Under the pieces are notes generated by a model. The model worked only from the letters and a program-made list of their open reading frames with translations. It was not told the origin of the DNA and ran no database searches. This document shows positions 42,332 through 50,801 of a stretch of 64,000 bases of DNA, in pieces. The DNA comes from Pontixanthobacter luteolus (lineage in GTDB: Bacteria; Pseudomonadota; Alphaproteobacteria; Sphingomonadales; Sphingomonadaceae): assembly GCF_009828095.1 (NCBI RefSeq), contig NZ_WTYP01000001.1, forward strand, positions 1,116,001 through 1,180,000. The letters are read 5' to 3'. The position numbers and the translations under genes are program-made. The stretch's first letter is position 1; each line of letters opens with the position of its first letter.

Positions 42332-43678
42332 TTACTTCAGCAGGACGAGCTCCTCCGCCATGGTCGGATGGATCGCCACGGTCGCGTCGAAATCATCCTT
42401 GGTCAGCCCTGCCTTCACCGCGATTGCCGCTGCCTGCATGATCTCCGGTGCTTCGGGGCCGATCATGTGGATGCCCACGATCTTGCCGCTGTCCCCGTCG
42501 CAGATCATTTTATAGAGGCTGCGCTCGTTCCGCCCAGCGACCACGTTCTTCATCGCACGGAAATCGGACTGATAGACCTTCACCGAACCGAGTTTGTTCT
42601 TCGCTTCGCTTTCAGTCATCCCGACCGCTGCAATCGGAGGGTGGCTGAACACAGCACTGGGCACGCAGCTGTAATCGACGGTGGTGGGCTTGTCGCCGAA
42701 CACCGTGTCCGAAAATGCCTGCCCCTCGCGAATTGCCACAGGGGTTAGCTGGATCCGGTCGGTCACATCGCCAACCGCATAAATGCTGTCGACGGACGAT
42801 CTGGAATGTTCATCCACCTTGATCGCACCATTTTCGTCCAGCTCGACACCGACGTCTTCCAGCCCCAGATTCTCCGTTTGCGGAACCCTGCCGGTTGCAT
42901 ACAGAACGCAGTCGACTTCGAGCGGATCGAAATTCGACATTTCCACCTTCAGGCACCCATTCTCGGTTTCAGAAATGCTTTGGAATTCCGCATTGAAACG
43001 GAACTCGATGCCTTTCATCACCGATATCTGAAGCAGCCTGTCACGCACCGATTCATCGTACGATCGCAGCAATTGGTCGCCGCGATTGATGATTGTCACA
43101 TGCACACCGAATTCATTGAAGATGCCGGCAAATTCGTTGGCGATGTAGCCGCCTCCGGCGATCAGGATTTTCTTCGGTAGCTTGTCGAGATGGAACGCCT
43201 CGTTGGACGTGATGCCAAGTTCAGCGCCGCCACAGCCCGGAATGCGCGGGCGGGCGCCGGTTGCGACCAGAATATAGCGGGCGGTCTTCACCGTGCCGTC
43301 TTCCAGCGTAATTTCGTTGGGACCGGTAATTTTCGCATGTTCGTTGAAAATCGTGACATCGTGATTTTCAAGCGTTTCGGTATACAGCCCTTCGATGCGC
43401 GAAACGTCTTTCTGAACGTTGTCACGCAGTTTCACCCAGTCGAATTCAGCCTTCTCGATGGTCCATCCGAACGCTTGGCAATCCTCCAGATCCTCCGCGA
43501 AATGCGCGCCATAAACGAGCATCTTCTTGGGCACGCAGCCGCGAATGACACAGGTTCCGCCTACGCGGTATTCCTCGGCCACGGCCACTTTTGCGCCGTG
43601 CGCTGCCGCCACGCGCGATGCGCGAACACCGCCGGAACCGGCACCGATGGTGAAAAGGTCGAAATCATAATCGGACAT
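42332..43678 (-). CDS. gor: Glutathione-disulfide reductase Gor
   Basis: Gor reduces glutathione disulphide with NADPH. The 448-residue flavoprotein has an N-terminal FAD motif (IGAGSGGVRASR), the redox-active pair GGTCVIRGCVPKK (Cys43 and Cys48), a central NADPH fold (ILIAGGGYIANEFAG), ATGRVPQTENLGLEDVGV, and a C-terminal dimer domain with the catalytic AIHPTMAEELV His. The start has AAGGAGATTAGCCTAC upstream, a good Shine-Dalgarno. It supports the glutathione-dependent enzymes encoded in this window (GST, Prx5-type peroxiredoxin). Confidence 0.96.
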   Translation of the reverse strand: MSDYDFDLFTIGAGSGGVRASRVAAAHGAKVAVAEEYRVGGTCVIRGCVPKKMLVYGAHFAEDLEDCQAFGWTIEKAEFDWVKLRDNVQKDVSRIEGLYTETLENHDVTIFNEHAKITGPNEITLEDGTVKTARYILVATGARPRIPGCGGAELGITSNEAFHLDKLPKKILIAGGGYIANEFAGIFNEFGVHVTIINRGDQLLRSYDESVRDRLLQISVMKGIEFRFNAEFQSISETENGCLKVEMSNFDPLEVDCVLYATGRVPQTENLGLEDVGVELDENGAIKVDEHSRSSVDSIYAVGDVTDRIQLTPVAIREGQAFSDTVFGDKPTTVDYSCVPSAVFSHPPIAAVGMTESEAKNKLGSVKVYQSDFRAMKNVVAGRNERSLYKMICDGDSGKIVGIHMIGPEAPEIMQAAAIAVKAGLTKDDFDATVAIHPTMAEELVLLK

Positions 43679-43773
43679 GTAGGCTAATCTCCTTGCCGCT
43701 TCCCAAGACTATCGTCCGGTACATTGCAACGGCTCATTGGTTGTTTGTCTTTCCGTCTTGCACTCCGGGTTGG

Positions 43774-45087
43774 TTACATTTTGCCCGCCTGGACCTCTTC
43801 CAGTCTCCAGGCGAAAAATGCTCCAATCGCGCAGAGCGCCGCCATCGCAGCAAGAACCGGCATTTCCCCAACCAGCGAAGCGATCACGCCAAACAGGCTG
43901 CCAGCGATCAGCACAATGCCGATTATGGTGTTGGAAACGGCGGTATAAATTGCCCTTGTGTCTTCATCCGCCATGTCGACAAGGTGGGTCGAGCGGCCAA
44001 GCCGCACCCCTTGATATGCGACCATCAGAACCAGCAGCAGCGCTGGCAAAACCCAGACGAATTCCAGAAAACCAAGGCCTGCTGAGATGGAAGTCGCCGC
44101 GAGCGCAGCAGCGCCTGCACCCCCCGCATAGAACAGCACCTTACGGCTCGACCGGTCCGCCAGCCGGCCCCACACAGTCGAACTGACAAGCGCAGCACCG
44201 GAAGAAGCAAGGACAAGAAATCCGAGGCCTTCAAATGCGCTTTGCCCGCCCGCCGAAGCAGCAGAGATCATAAATGGCGGTGCCAGTGCGGTCGCCGTCA
44301 GGCAAGCTCTTGCGAGGATGAAAGTGCGTAGCTGCCGGTCGTTCTTCATTACGCGGTAGTGCTGTCTGAAGAGTGCGGATTGGCTCCCCCCGCCTTCCGT
44401 CGCCCCCTTCTTCTCCTCCAGCATCAGAAACAGGAAAGCGCTGATGATCCAGAGGATGCCAGCCAAAGCCAGTGCGCCAAGCACGAGTTTCATGCGCGGC
44501 AACCAGTCTGTGATCAGCATGACCGCGAACACAATCACGAATGCTGCAGACACCGACGATGCCAGCCCCGTCGCGGTGCCCCTGCGGGACTTGGCGACCG
44601 TTTTGCCGAGCACATCCTTGTACGATACCGAACAAACACTGCGCGCAAGAGCAAGGACCGCCAGACAGCCAAGCATTGCCCAACCGGCCAGTTCGCCCTT
44701 CAGCAGCATGGCGCTGGCGAACAGACCCAGCGCCGCCAGTCCCTGTACCCCGGCGCCCGCTGCCCAGGCATATTTTCGCAGCGGCATTTCCCGGATGGTG
44801 CCGGCAGTAAACAGCTGCGGCAATAAAGCGCCGGATTCGCGAACCGGCACCAATAGCCCGATCAAGTAGGCCGGGGCGCCAAGCGACGTCATCAGCCAGC
44901 TGAGGACCAGCTTTGGATCAATCAGGCCGTCAGCCAGCTTGCTCAGTGAAAGCGAGCCAACATGGGTGAAGAAATTGCGCGGCTGATCGTTGCAGGCACT
45001 GCCGGGTATGTCCTTGCAGGCGCGACCTTCATCATCGATCGCGATAGCCTGAAAGGCTTGCTCCAATGTGCTGCCATCGTGTGCCAT
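43774..45087 (-). CDS. MFS transporter (437 aa)
   Basis: This is a many-span major-facilitator protein, with about 11-12 hydrophobic segments and a basic loop between the halves (FLMLEEKKGATEGGGSQSALFRQHYRVMKNDRQLR). The N-terminal 50 residues are soluble. The pattern GLLVPVRESGALLPQLFTAGTIREMPLRKYAWAAG is seen in a subgroup common in Rhodobacterales and Sphingomonadales. The substrate is unknown. ATG 45087 is preferred over GTG 45093 because GGGG stands five bases before it. It is 95 bases from gor and 77 from pgi, both in the same direction. Confidence 0.85.
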   Translation of the reverse strand: MAHDGSTLEQAFQAIAIDDEGRACKDIPGSACNDQPRNFFTHVGSLSLSKLADGLIDPKLVLSWLMTSLGAPAYLIGLLVPVRESGALLPQLFTAGTIREMPLRKYAWAAGAGVQGLAALGLFASAMLLKGELAGWAMLGCLAVLALARSVCSVSYKDVLGKTVAKSRRGTATGLASSVSAAFVIVFAVMLITDWLPRMKLVLGALALAGILWIISAFLFLMLEEKKGATEGGGSQSALFRQHYRVMKNDRQLRTFILARACLTATALAPPFMISAASAGGQSAFEGLGFLVLASSGAALVSSTVWGRLADRSSRKVLFYAGGAGAAALAATSISAGLGFLEFVWVLPALLLVLMVAYQGVRLGRSTHLVDMADEDTRAIYTAVSNTIIGIVLIAGSLFGVIASLVGEMPVLAAMAALCAIGAFFAWRLEEVQAGKM

Positions 45088-45164
45088 TGCCACCCCAATG
45101 CACGAAAGTCGGAATCGGGACCAGATCTAGCGCAGCAACGCCTGCCCCCGGTCGCAAATTAGGG

Positions 45165-46691
45165 TCAGGAAAGCCCGGCAGCCGTCAGAAGCTGCTCTGT
45201 ACTGGAGTCGAACTCCTGACCGCCTGCCTCGATGCTTTTGGCCATCTCCTTGCCCAGTTCCACTCCGAACTGGTCGAACGGATTGATTCCCATCAGGACC
45301 GCATTGGCAAAGGTCCGGTGTTCGTGGAAAGCGATCAGCGCGCCCAGTGTTGCCGCATCCAGATCATCGCACAGCATGGTTGCACTTGGCCGGTTACCTT
45401 CGAAATTGCGGGCGCCGTCCTTGTTGGCCTTGCCTGCCATCAGGGCCGCACCCTGCGCGAAACAATTGGTGAGCAAGATCCGGTGGTGCGCGGGATCGAG
45501 GTCATCGCCGGGTGCAATGCTGGCGATAAAGTCGACCGGGACAAGCCTGGTGCCCTGATGCAGCAATTGGAAAACTGCATGCTGCGCATCGGTCCCCACT
45601 CCGCCCCAGGTGATTGGCGCTGTTGGTCCATCGACAGGCTTGCCCTGTGCGGTGACGCTCTTGCCGTTACTCTCCATTTCCAGCTGCTGCAGGTAGTCGG
45701 GGAACAGGCCAAGACGCTCGTCATATGCGAACACCGCCCGGGTCTGGCAGCCCTTGATGCGCGAATAAAACTGATCGGCAAAAGCCGCGCGCAGCGGCAG
45801 GTTCGCCCGGCCGTTGGCTTTCTCGAAATGCAAATCGACCGCCTGGGCCCCGGCGAGGAACTGTTCGAATTCGTCCCAGCCGACAGCCATAGCGACCGGG
45901 AAACCGATGCTGGACCAAAGTGAGTACCGTCCGCCAACGGTCTCGCTGAAAGGCAGGATGCGGGTTTCATCCACGCCCCACTCGACCGCTTTTTCCGGGC
46001 TTGCCGTGAGTGCGACGACCCGTCCCGAAGGATCGGATATTCCGCCATCCGCCAGCCATTTGAGCGCGCTCTGCGCATTCGTCATGGTTTCGATCGTGGT
46101 GAATGTCTTGGATGCGACCGCCAGCATGGTTGTCTTGGGATCGCAGGCTGCAAAGGCCTGTTCCAATGCCACCCCGTCAATGTTCGAAACCACGTGGACA
46201 TCGACCAGCGCGAGATCGCGGGTCAGCGCATCCACCGCCAGTGCAGGCCCCAGTGCGGAACCGCCAATCCCGATGTGAATGAGATGCTTGACCTCGCCCA
46301 GCGCGCCGTCATGGATCGCCTCTACCAGCATCCGCATGCGCGCGTGCAGCGCCATAGCTTCTTCAACCGCCGCCTCGGTGCCGACACCGCGCTGTGCCGT
46401 GTGCTGGGCAGCGCGGCCTTCGGTGCTGTTGATCTTTTCCCCGCCGAACAGTGCGGCACGTTTGCCAGCGAAATCGGCTGCATCCGCGAGTTCTTCGAAC
46501 CCCGCAATCAGACCGTCATCCAGATGGGTTTTCGACCAATCGAAAAGGATACCCGAAGTGAGTTCGCCTTCGCCCCATTCGATGCGATCCGACAGTTTCG
46601 AAACACGGTCAGTATCGGCAAACAATTCGGTCAGCGATGCGTCATCATGGGATTTCAGCTTATCCCAGATCGCTGCAACATTATCGGCCAT
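45165..46691 (-). CDS. pgi: Glucose-6-phosphate isomerase
   Basis: Pgi interconverts glucose-6-phosphate and fructose-6-phosphate. The 508-residue protein has the phosphosugar-binding IHIGIGGSALGP, the signature VGGRYSLWSSIGFPVAMA, the VTAQGKPVDGPTAPITWGGVGTDAQH segment with the catalytic His region, and ANAVLMGINPFDQFGVELGK. The start MADNVAAIWDKL has AAGGATTTTTC upstream, while a long open extension to 46865 overlaps lepB on the other strand and is rejected. It is divergent from lepB across 149 bases. Confidence 0.96.
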   Translation of the reverse strand: MADNVAAIWDKLKSHDDASLTELFADTDRVSKLSDRIEWGEGELTSGILFDWSKTHLDDGLIAGFEELADAADFAGKRAALFGGEKINSTEGRAAQHTAQRGVGTEAAVEEAMALHARMRMLVEAIHDGALGEVKHLIHIGIGGSALGPALAVDALTRDLALVDVHVVSNIDGVALEQAFAACDPKTTMLAVASKTFTTIETMTNAQSALKWLADGGISDPSGRVVALTASPEKAVEWGVDETRILPFSETVGGRYSLWSSIGFPVAMAVGWDEFEQFLAGAQAVDLHFEKANGRANLPLRAAFADQFYSRIKGCQTRAVFAYDERLGLFPDYLQQLEMESNGKSVTAQGKPVDGPTAPITWGGVGTDAQHAVFQLLHQGTRLVPVDFIASIAPGDDLDPAHHRILLTNCFAQGAALMAGKANKDGARNFEGNRPSATMLCDDLDAATLGALIAFHEHRTFANAVLMGINPFDQFGVELGKEMAKSIEAGGQEFDSSTEQLLTAAGLS

Positions 46692-46840
46692 GAAAAATCC
46701 TTCCTGTATCTTGCTCTTCCGAGTAGGGACCAAGCCAATGATTTGGAACCCGTTGCTGCGCTCCGGATACGAATTTCCTGCCGATGCGGGACATGCGCGC
46801 GCTCCGGTTCCCCGACACGTCTGGAAAGAATACGCAAAGA

Positions 46841-47689
46841 ATGACCGATAGCACCGCCGAAACAAACGTGACGGAACTCGAAAAGAATGCCGAACCAGCA
46901 GCGGCAGAACCGGTGAAGAAGGAAGATAATTTCTTCGTATTTCTGTTGAAGCTGGTGCTCGTGGTGATGATATTCCGCAGCTTTATCTTCTCACCGTTCA
47001 ACATCCCCAGCGAAAGCATGCTGCCTACCTTGCGCAATGGCGATTATCTGGTCGCCGCCAAATGGCCCTATGGCTACACCAGCGCCTCGCTGCCGTTAGG
47101 CGCGCCGCTCATCCCCGGACGCATTTTTGCCGGTGAGCCTGAGCGCGGCGATGTTGTAATTTTTAAGCACCCGGTCGACGGCACCGACTATATCAAGCGT
47201 GTGATCGGCCTGCCCGGCGACACGATCGGCATGGTCAACGGCCAGGTGGTGCTGAATGACCAGCCAATCCCCAAGGTTCAGATCGAAGATTTCGTGCTGG
47301 CGCTTTCGCCAAACACCAGCTGCCATGTGCTGGCCGAACAGGTCACGCTGGACGATGGCCGGCTGGCTTGCAGCTACCGCCAGTTCCGCGAGACTCTGCC
47401 ATCGGGCAAGAGCTTCAACGTTCTGGATTTCGGCCCGATGTTCGTGGACAATTTCGAACCCGTCATCGTGCCGGAGGGGCAAATGTTCGTAATGGGTGAC
47501 AACCGCGACAATTCGCAGGACAGCCGCTTCCCGGCAGAGGCGCAGCGCGGTGTAGGTATCGTCCCGCAAGAGCTGCTGGTTGCACGGGCCAGCACCATCA
47601 TGTGGTCGACAGACGGTTCCGCCGAATGGCTTTTGCCGTGGACCTGGTTCAGTGCATTGCGGGCCGAGCGGCTGGGAGACGACATTTGA
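46841..47689 (+). CDS. lepB: Signal peptidase I LepB
   Basis: LepB cuts signal peptides from exported proteins at the outer face of the inner membrane. The 282-residue protein has a short cytoplasmic N-terminus, one span (about 32-51) and the catalytic dyad Ser59 in IPSESMLPT and Lys119 in TDYIKRVIGLPGD. The box E motif GDNRDNSQDSR is also clear. The extra in-frame upstream sequence from 46784 is rejected because MTDSTAETN fits family starts. The TGA overlaps the rnc TTG start, giving the conserved lepB-rnc-era order. Confidence 0.96.
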   Translation: MTDSTAETNVTELEKNAEPAAAEPVKKEDNFFVFLLKLVLVVMIFRSFIFSPFNIPSESMLPTLRNGDYLVAAKWPYGYTSASLPLGAPLIPGRIFAGEPERGDVVIFKHPVDGTDYIKRVIGLPGDTIGMVNGQVVLNDQPIPKVQIEDFVLALSPNTSCHVLAEQVTLDDGRLACSYRQFRETLPSGKSFNVLDFGPMFVDNFEPVIVPEGQMFVMGDNRDNSQDSRFPAEAQRGVGIVPQELLVARASTIMWSTDGSAEWLLPWTWFSALRAERLGDDI

Positions 47690-48357
47690 CGCAGCTAGAA
47701 GGCAGCACCCTGAAGTGGCTGAAGAAATCGGGATTCTCGGTTAAAGACGATGCGCGCTGGGCCGAGGCACTGACGCACGGCAGCACCGATGAGAAGATCG
47801 ATTATCAGCGGCTGGAATTCCTTGGTGACAGGGTTCTTGGCCTGACCATCGCCGATTGGCTGTTCCATGAAATGGACGGCGCGGAAGGTGCACTGGCGCA
47901 GCGATTGAATGTTCTGGTCAGCAAGGGCGCCTGCGCCGATGTCGCGCTGAAAATTGGCGTATCCGATCATATCCGTCTGGGCAAACAAGCGCGCGACGAT
48001 GGCGCGGCGATGAGCAGCAACGTGCTGGGCGATGTGATGGAGGCGCTGCTTGGCGCATCATTCCTCGATGCCGGGTTCGATGCCACGCAAAAGCTGATCC
48101 AGCAGATGTGGGCAGAACAACTGGGCGGCACCGCAGGAAAGTCGAAGCATCCGAAAAGCGCACTTCAGGAATGGGCCGCTGGAAACAAGCGCCGGCCGCC
48201 CGAATATCGCATGATCGACCGTTCCGGGCCCGACCACAAGGCCAGCTTTACGGTGCGCGTTACAGTACACAATGTTGGCGATGCAGAGGCGACCGCCTCG
48301 AGCAAGCAAGAAGCGGAAACAGCCGCAGCAAAGAACTTTATGGAGAAATTCGGGTGA
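47686..48357 (+). CDS. rnc: Ribonuclease III
   Basis: RNase III cuts double-stranded RNA, including the rRNA precursor. The 223-residue protein has the catalytic QRLEFLGDRVLGL box (Glu44, Asp48), the second cluster GDVMEALLGASFLDAGF, and a C-terminal double-stranded RNA-binding domain starting HPKSALQEWA. The start is a TTG whose last bases overlap the lepB stop (TTGA), with GGGAG eight bases earlier. This gives the normal length; the next in-frame upstream start at 47602 lies inside lepB. The era gene overlaps at the other end (GTGA). Confidence 0.95.
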   Translation: MTQLEGSTLKWLKKSGFSVKDDARWAEALTHGSTDEKIDYQRLEFLGDRVLGLTIADWLFHEMDGAEGALAQRLNVLVSKGACADVALKIGVSDHIRLGKQARDDGAAMSSNVLGDVMEALLGASFLDAGFDATQKLIQQMWAEQLGGTAGKSKHPKSALQEWAAGNKRRPPEYRMIDRSGPDHKASFTVRVTVHNVGDAEATASSKQEAETAAAKNFMEKFG

Positions 48358-49271
48358 CCGACACAAACACACCGGCAGCAAGCCCGAAATGCGGCGTTGT
48401 CGCCATTATAGGCGCACCGAACGCAGGCAAGAGCACACTGGTCAACAATCTCGTTGGACAAAAAGTCGCGATTACCAGCGCGAAGGCTCAGACGACCCGT
48501 GCGCGTATGATGGGCGTTGCGCTCGCCGACGAAACGCAGATCATCTTGGTCGACACCCCAGGCATCTTTGCGCCCCGGCGCAGGCTGGACCGCGCGATGG
48601 TCAGCGCGGCCTGGGAAGGTGCGGAAGAAGCGGACGCGATTGTCCTGCTTGTCGACCCGATCAAACAGCGCCGCCATGAGCTGGAACCGCTGGTGGAGGC
48701 GCTTTCCAACAGGCCCGAGCGCAAGATCCTCGTCCTCAACAAGGTCGACAAGGCCAAGAAAGAGCCGCTTCTGGCGCTGGCTCAGGATCTGAACGACAAG
48801 GTCGCTTTCGAGGAGGTGTTCTTCGTTTCCGCCCTGACCGGCGACGGGGTCGGAGAGCTGAAGGAATATCTGGCGTCGCTCATGCCCGAGGGGCCCTGGC
48901 ATTACCCCGAAGATCAGGTTTCCGATGCCAGCGAGCGCCTGCTTGCAGCCGAGATCACCCGCGAACAATTGTACCGCCAGCTGCACGAAGAATTGCCGTA
49001 TGACAGTGCAGTTCGTCCGGAAAGCTACACCCAGCGCGATGATGGCAGCGTGGAAATTCGCCAGCAGATCGTCGTTGGCCGCGAAAGCCAGCGCCCTATC
49101 GTGCTCGGCAAAGGCGGACAGCGCATCAAATCCATCGGTGAAGAAGCACGCAAGGAACTGGCAGAGGTCCTGGGGCAGAAAGTCCACCTGTTCCTGCACG
49201 TCAAAGTCGATGAGCGCTGGGCCGATGACAAGGAAGTTTTCGAGGAAATGGGCCTAGACTGGGGGAAGTAG
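48354..49271 (+). CDS. era: GTPase Era
   Basis: Era binds the 3' end of 16S rRNA and helps assemble the 30S subunit. The 305-residue protein has G1 GAPNAGKST (20-28), the TTRAR G2 region, G3 DTPG, G4 NKVD and a C-terminal KH domain (VGRESQRPIVLGKGGQRIKSIGEEARKEL). The GTG start overlaps the rnc TGA (GTGA) and gives a family-typical N-terminus (KCGVVAIIGAPN); a longer open frame within rnc is rejected. Confidence 0.97.
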   Translation: MTDTNTPAASPKCGVVAIIGAPNAGKSTLVNNLVGQKVAITSAKAQTTRARMMGVALADETQIILVDTPGIFAPRRRLDRAMVSAAWEGAEEADAIVLLVDPIKQRRHELEPLVEALSNRPERKILVLNKVDKAKKEPLLALAQDLNDKVAFEEVFFVSALTGDGVGELKEYLASLMPEGPWHYPEDQVSDASERLLAAEITREQLYRQLHEELPYDSAVRPESYTQRDDGSVEIRQQIVVGRESQRPIVLGKGGQRIKSIGEEARKELAEVLGQKVHLFLHVKVDERWADDKEVFEEMGLDWGK

Positions 49272-49303
49272 TGTGTATCGGGTAATCGCAGGAGCCAGCG
49301 GGC

Positions 49304-50551
49304 TTGCTTGACGAACTTCTGCCCGTATTTGTCGCGACGATTTCCGGTGCGCTTATCGGAATAGAACGCGGTTGGTCCCTGCGCACCGCAGCTGACGGAT
49401 CTCGAGTTGCCGGCGTCAGAACCTTCAGCATGCTGGGCCTGCTCGCTGGCATTTCCGGATATCTGGTTGCACGCGATTACGCCCTCGCCTCCGCCTCGTT
49501 GATGGCTGGCGCTGCAGCGATCGTCGTGATCGGATATTTCCGATCTTCGGGCGAGAACGGCAAGCCCGATGCCACATCCGCGATTGCCGCTGTTCTGACG
49601 CTGGCGTTGGGCTTCCTGGCTGGGATCGGGCAATTTGGCATGGCGCTTGCCGGTGCGGCGCTGCTCACACTTATGCTCGCACTGCGCAAGGAGACGCACA
49701 GGTTGATCGGCCGCCTGGACGAAGCAGATATCAAGGCACTGGCACGCTACGCTGTGATTGCCCTGGCCATTTTCCCCTTCCTGCCCGAAGGCCCATATGG
49801 CCCATATGATGCATGGAACCCGCGAAACTTATGGTTCGTGGTCATTCTGGTTACCGGGTTCTCGTTTGCCGGGTACGCCGCGAACCGCATCTTTGGCACA
49901 CGGCGAGGAACGATCGCGACCGCATTGATCGGCGGGGCCTACAGTTCAACCGCAGTCACATATTCGTTTGCGCAGAAAATCGGGGCCGGCGATGGCGGAG
50001 GTGCGGAGAATGCGGGGATCGCGCTTGCCTCAGCGGTGATGTATCTGCGGGTTCTGCTCCTCGTCGCCATTCTTGCCCGTCCGCTGCTTGAACCCTTTGT
50101 GCTGCTTGTATTGCCCGCGCTCGTTACTGGCGCGGTCACCAGTGGTTTCCTGTATCGCCGCGCACCGCATTCCAGCGGGCCTTCCCCGCCAGGCAATCCC
50201 ATCGCTCTGCTTCCTGCTTTCAGCTTTGTCGCATTCGTTGCAGTGGCGGCGGTTGCCGCCCGCTGGGCAGAAAGCAGGTTCGGCGAAGAAGGGATCGCTG
50301 TTCTGCTGCTGCTGATGGGAAGCATGGATGTGGACGCAGCGATCATCACTGCCGGGGGTCTTGAGCCCGGATCAATCTCGCCCGCGCTCGCGGCGCTTGC
50401 GATTGCCGGAACCATTCTGGCGAATATGACCGTTAAACTGGGCGTGACTATCGCCTATGGCCGCAGAAGCGGACGGCCCGCAGCCATCGCACTTGCAGCA
50501 AGCATGGCAGCCCTAGGCCTAAGCCTGATCGCTGGCTGGTTCGCGCTCTAG
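49304..50551 (+). CDS. MgtC/SapB and DUF4010 domain membrane protein
   Basis: The 415-residue protein is mostly hydrophobic with about 11-13 spans. The N-terminal part (VATISGALIGIERGWSLRTAADGSRVAGVRTFSMLGLLAGISGYL) is an MgtC/SapB-type domain, and the rest fits DUF4010, with AAYSSTAVT-like GGAYSSTAVTYSFAQK and the LLLLMGSMDVDAAIIT segment. MgtC family members are linked to magnesium limitation and membrane potential, but this two-domain type has no clear role. The start is TTG (49304) with CGGGC upstream; it follows era by 32 bases and may be co-transcribed. Confidence 0.84.
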   Translation: MLDELLPVFVATISGALIGIERGWSLRTAADGSRVAGVRTFSMLGLLAGISGYLVARDYALASASLMAGAAAIVVIGYFRSSGENGKPDATSAIAAVLTLALGFLAGIGQFGMALAGAALLTLMLALRKETHRLIGRLDEADIKALARYAVIALAIFPFLPEGPYGPYDAWNPRNLWFVVILVTGFSFAGYAANRIFGTRRGTIATALIGGAYSSTAVTYSFAQKIGAGDGGGAENAGIALASAVMYLRVLLLVAILARPLLEPFVLLVLPALVTGAVTSGFLYRRAPHSSGPSPPGNPIALLPAFSFVAFVAVAAVAARWAESRFGEEGIAVLLLLMGSMDVDAAIITAGGLEPGSISPALAALAIAGTILANMTVKLGVTIAYGRRSGRPAAIALAASMAALGLSLIAGWFAL

Positions 50552-50591
50552 GGTTCGCCGGCCACACTGGTTGGCGAATTGACCAGCCGGA

Positions 50592-50774
50592 TCAGCGTTT
50601 CTTCGCAATCGCGATCTTGTTCTTTTTCGCGAAGTCCTTGGTCGATTCCTCGCTCCGGCTCAGGGCCTTGGCAATCTGTTTCAGCCCTTGCCCCTTGCTC
50701 GCGAGAAGCCGCAGCTTGCCCGCTTCTTCGGCATTCCACGGCTGTTTGTGGCGAACGAATGCTTCCTTACCCAT
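50592..50774 (-). CDS. Small basic protein, SANT/HTH-like (60 aa)
   Basis: The product MGKEAFVRHKQPWNAEEAGK continues LRLLASKGQGLKQIAKALSRSEESTKDFAKKNKI. The W-x-x-E-E...L..L...G..L..IA..L.RS..S pattern looks like a short Myb/SANT- or GcrA-like helix-turn-helix of the kind found as small proteins in sphingomonads. It is highly basic, so nucleic-acid binding is likely. No characterised homologue is recognised. It lies 27 bases upstream of... the converging DUF4010 gene end is 40 bases away, and topA starts on the same strand further upstream, ending 27 bases before it. Confidence 0.6.
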   Translation of the reverse strand: MGKEAFVRHKQPWNAEEAGKLRLLASKGQGLKQIAKALSRSEESTKDFAKKNKIAIAKKR

Positions 50775-50801
50775 CAGACAAGTTCCACCGGCTCATGCCC
50801 A

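Noticed and set aside
46692-46865. N-terminal extension of pgi
   Set aside because: It overlaps the divergent lepB start and reads as random basic sequence.
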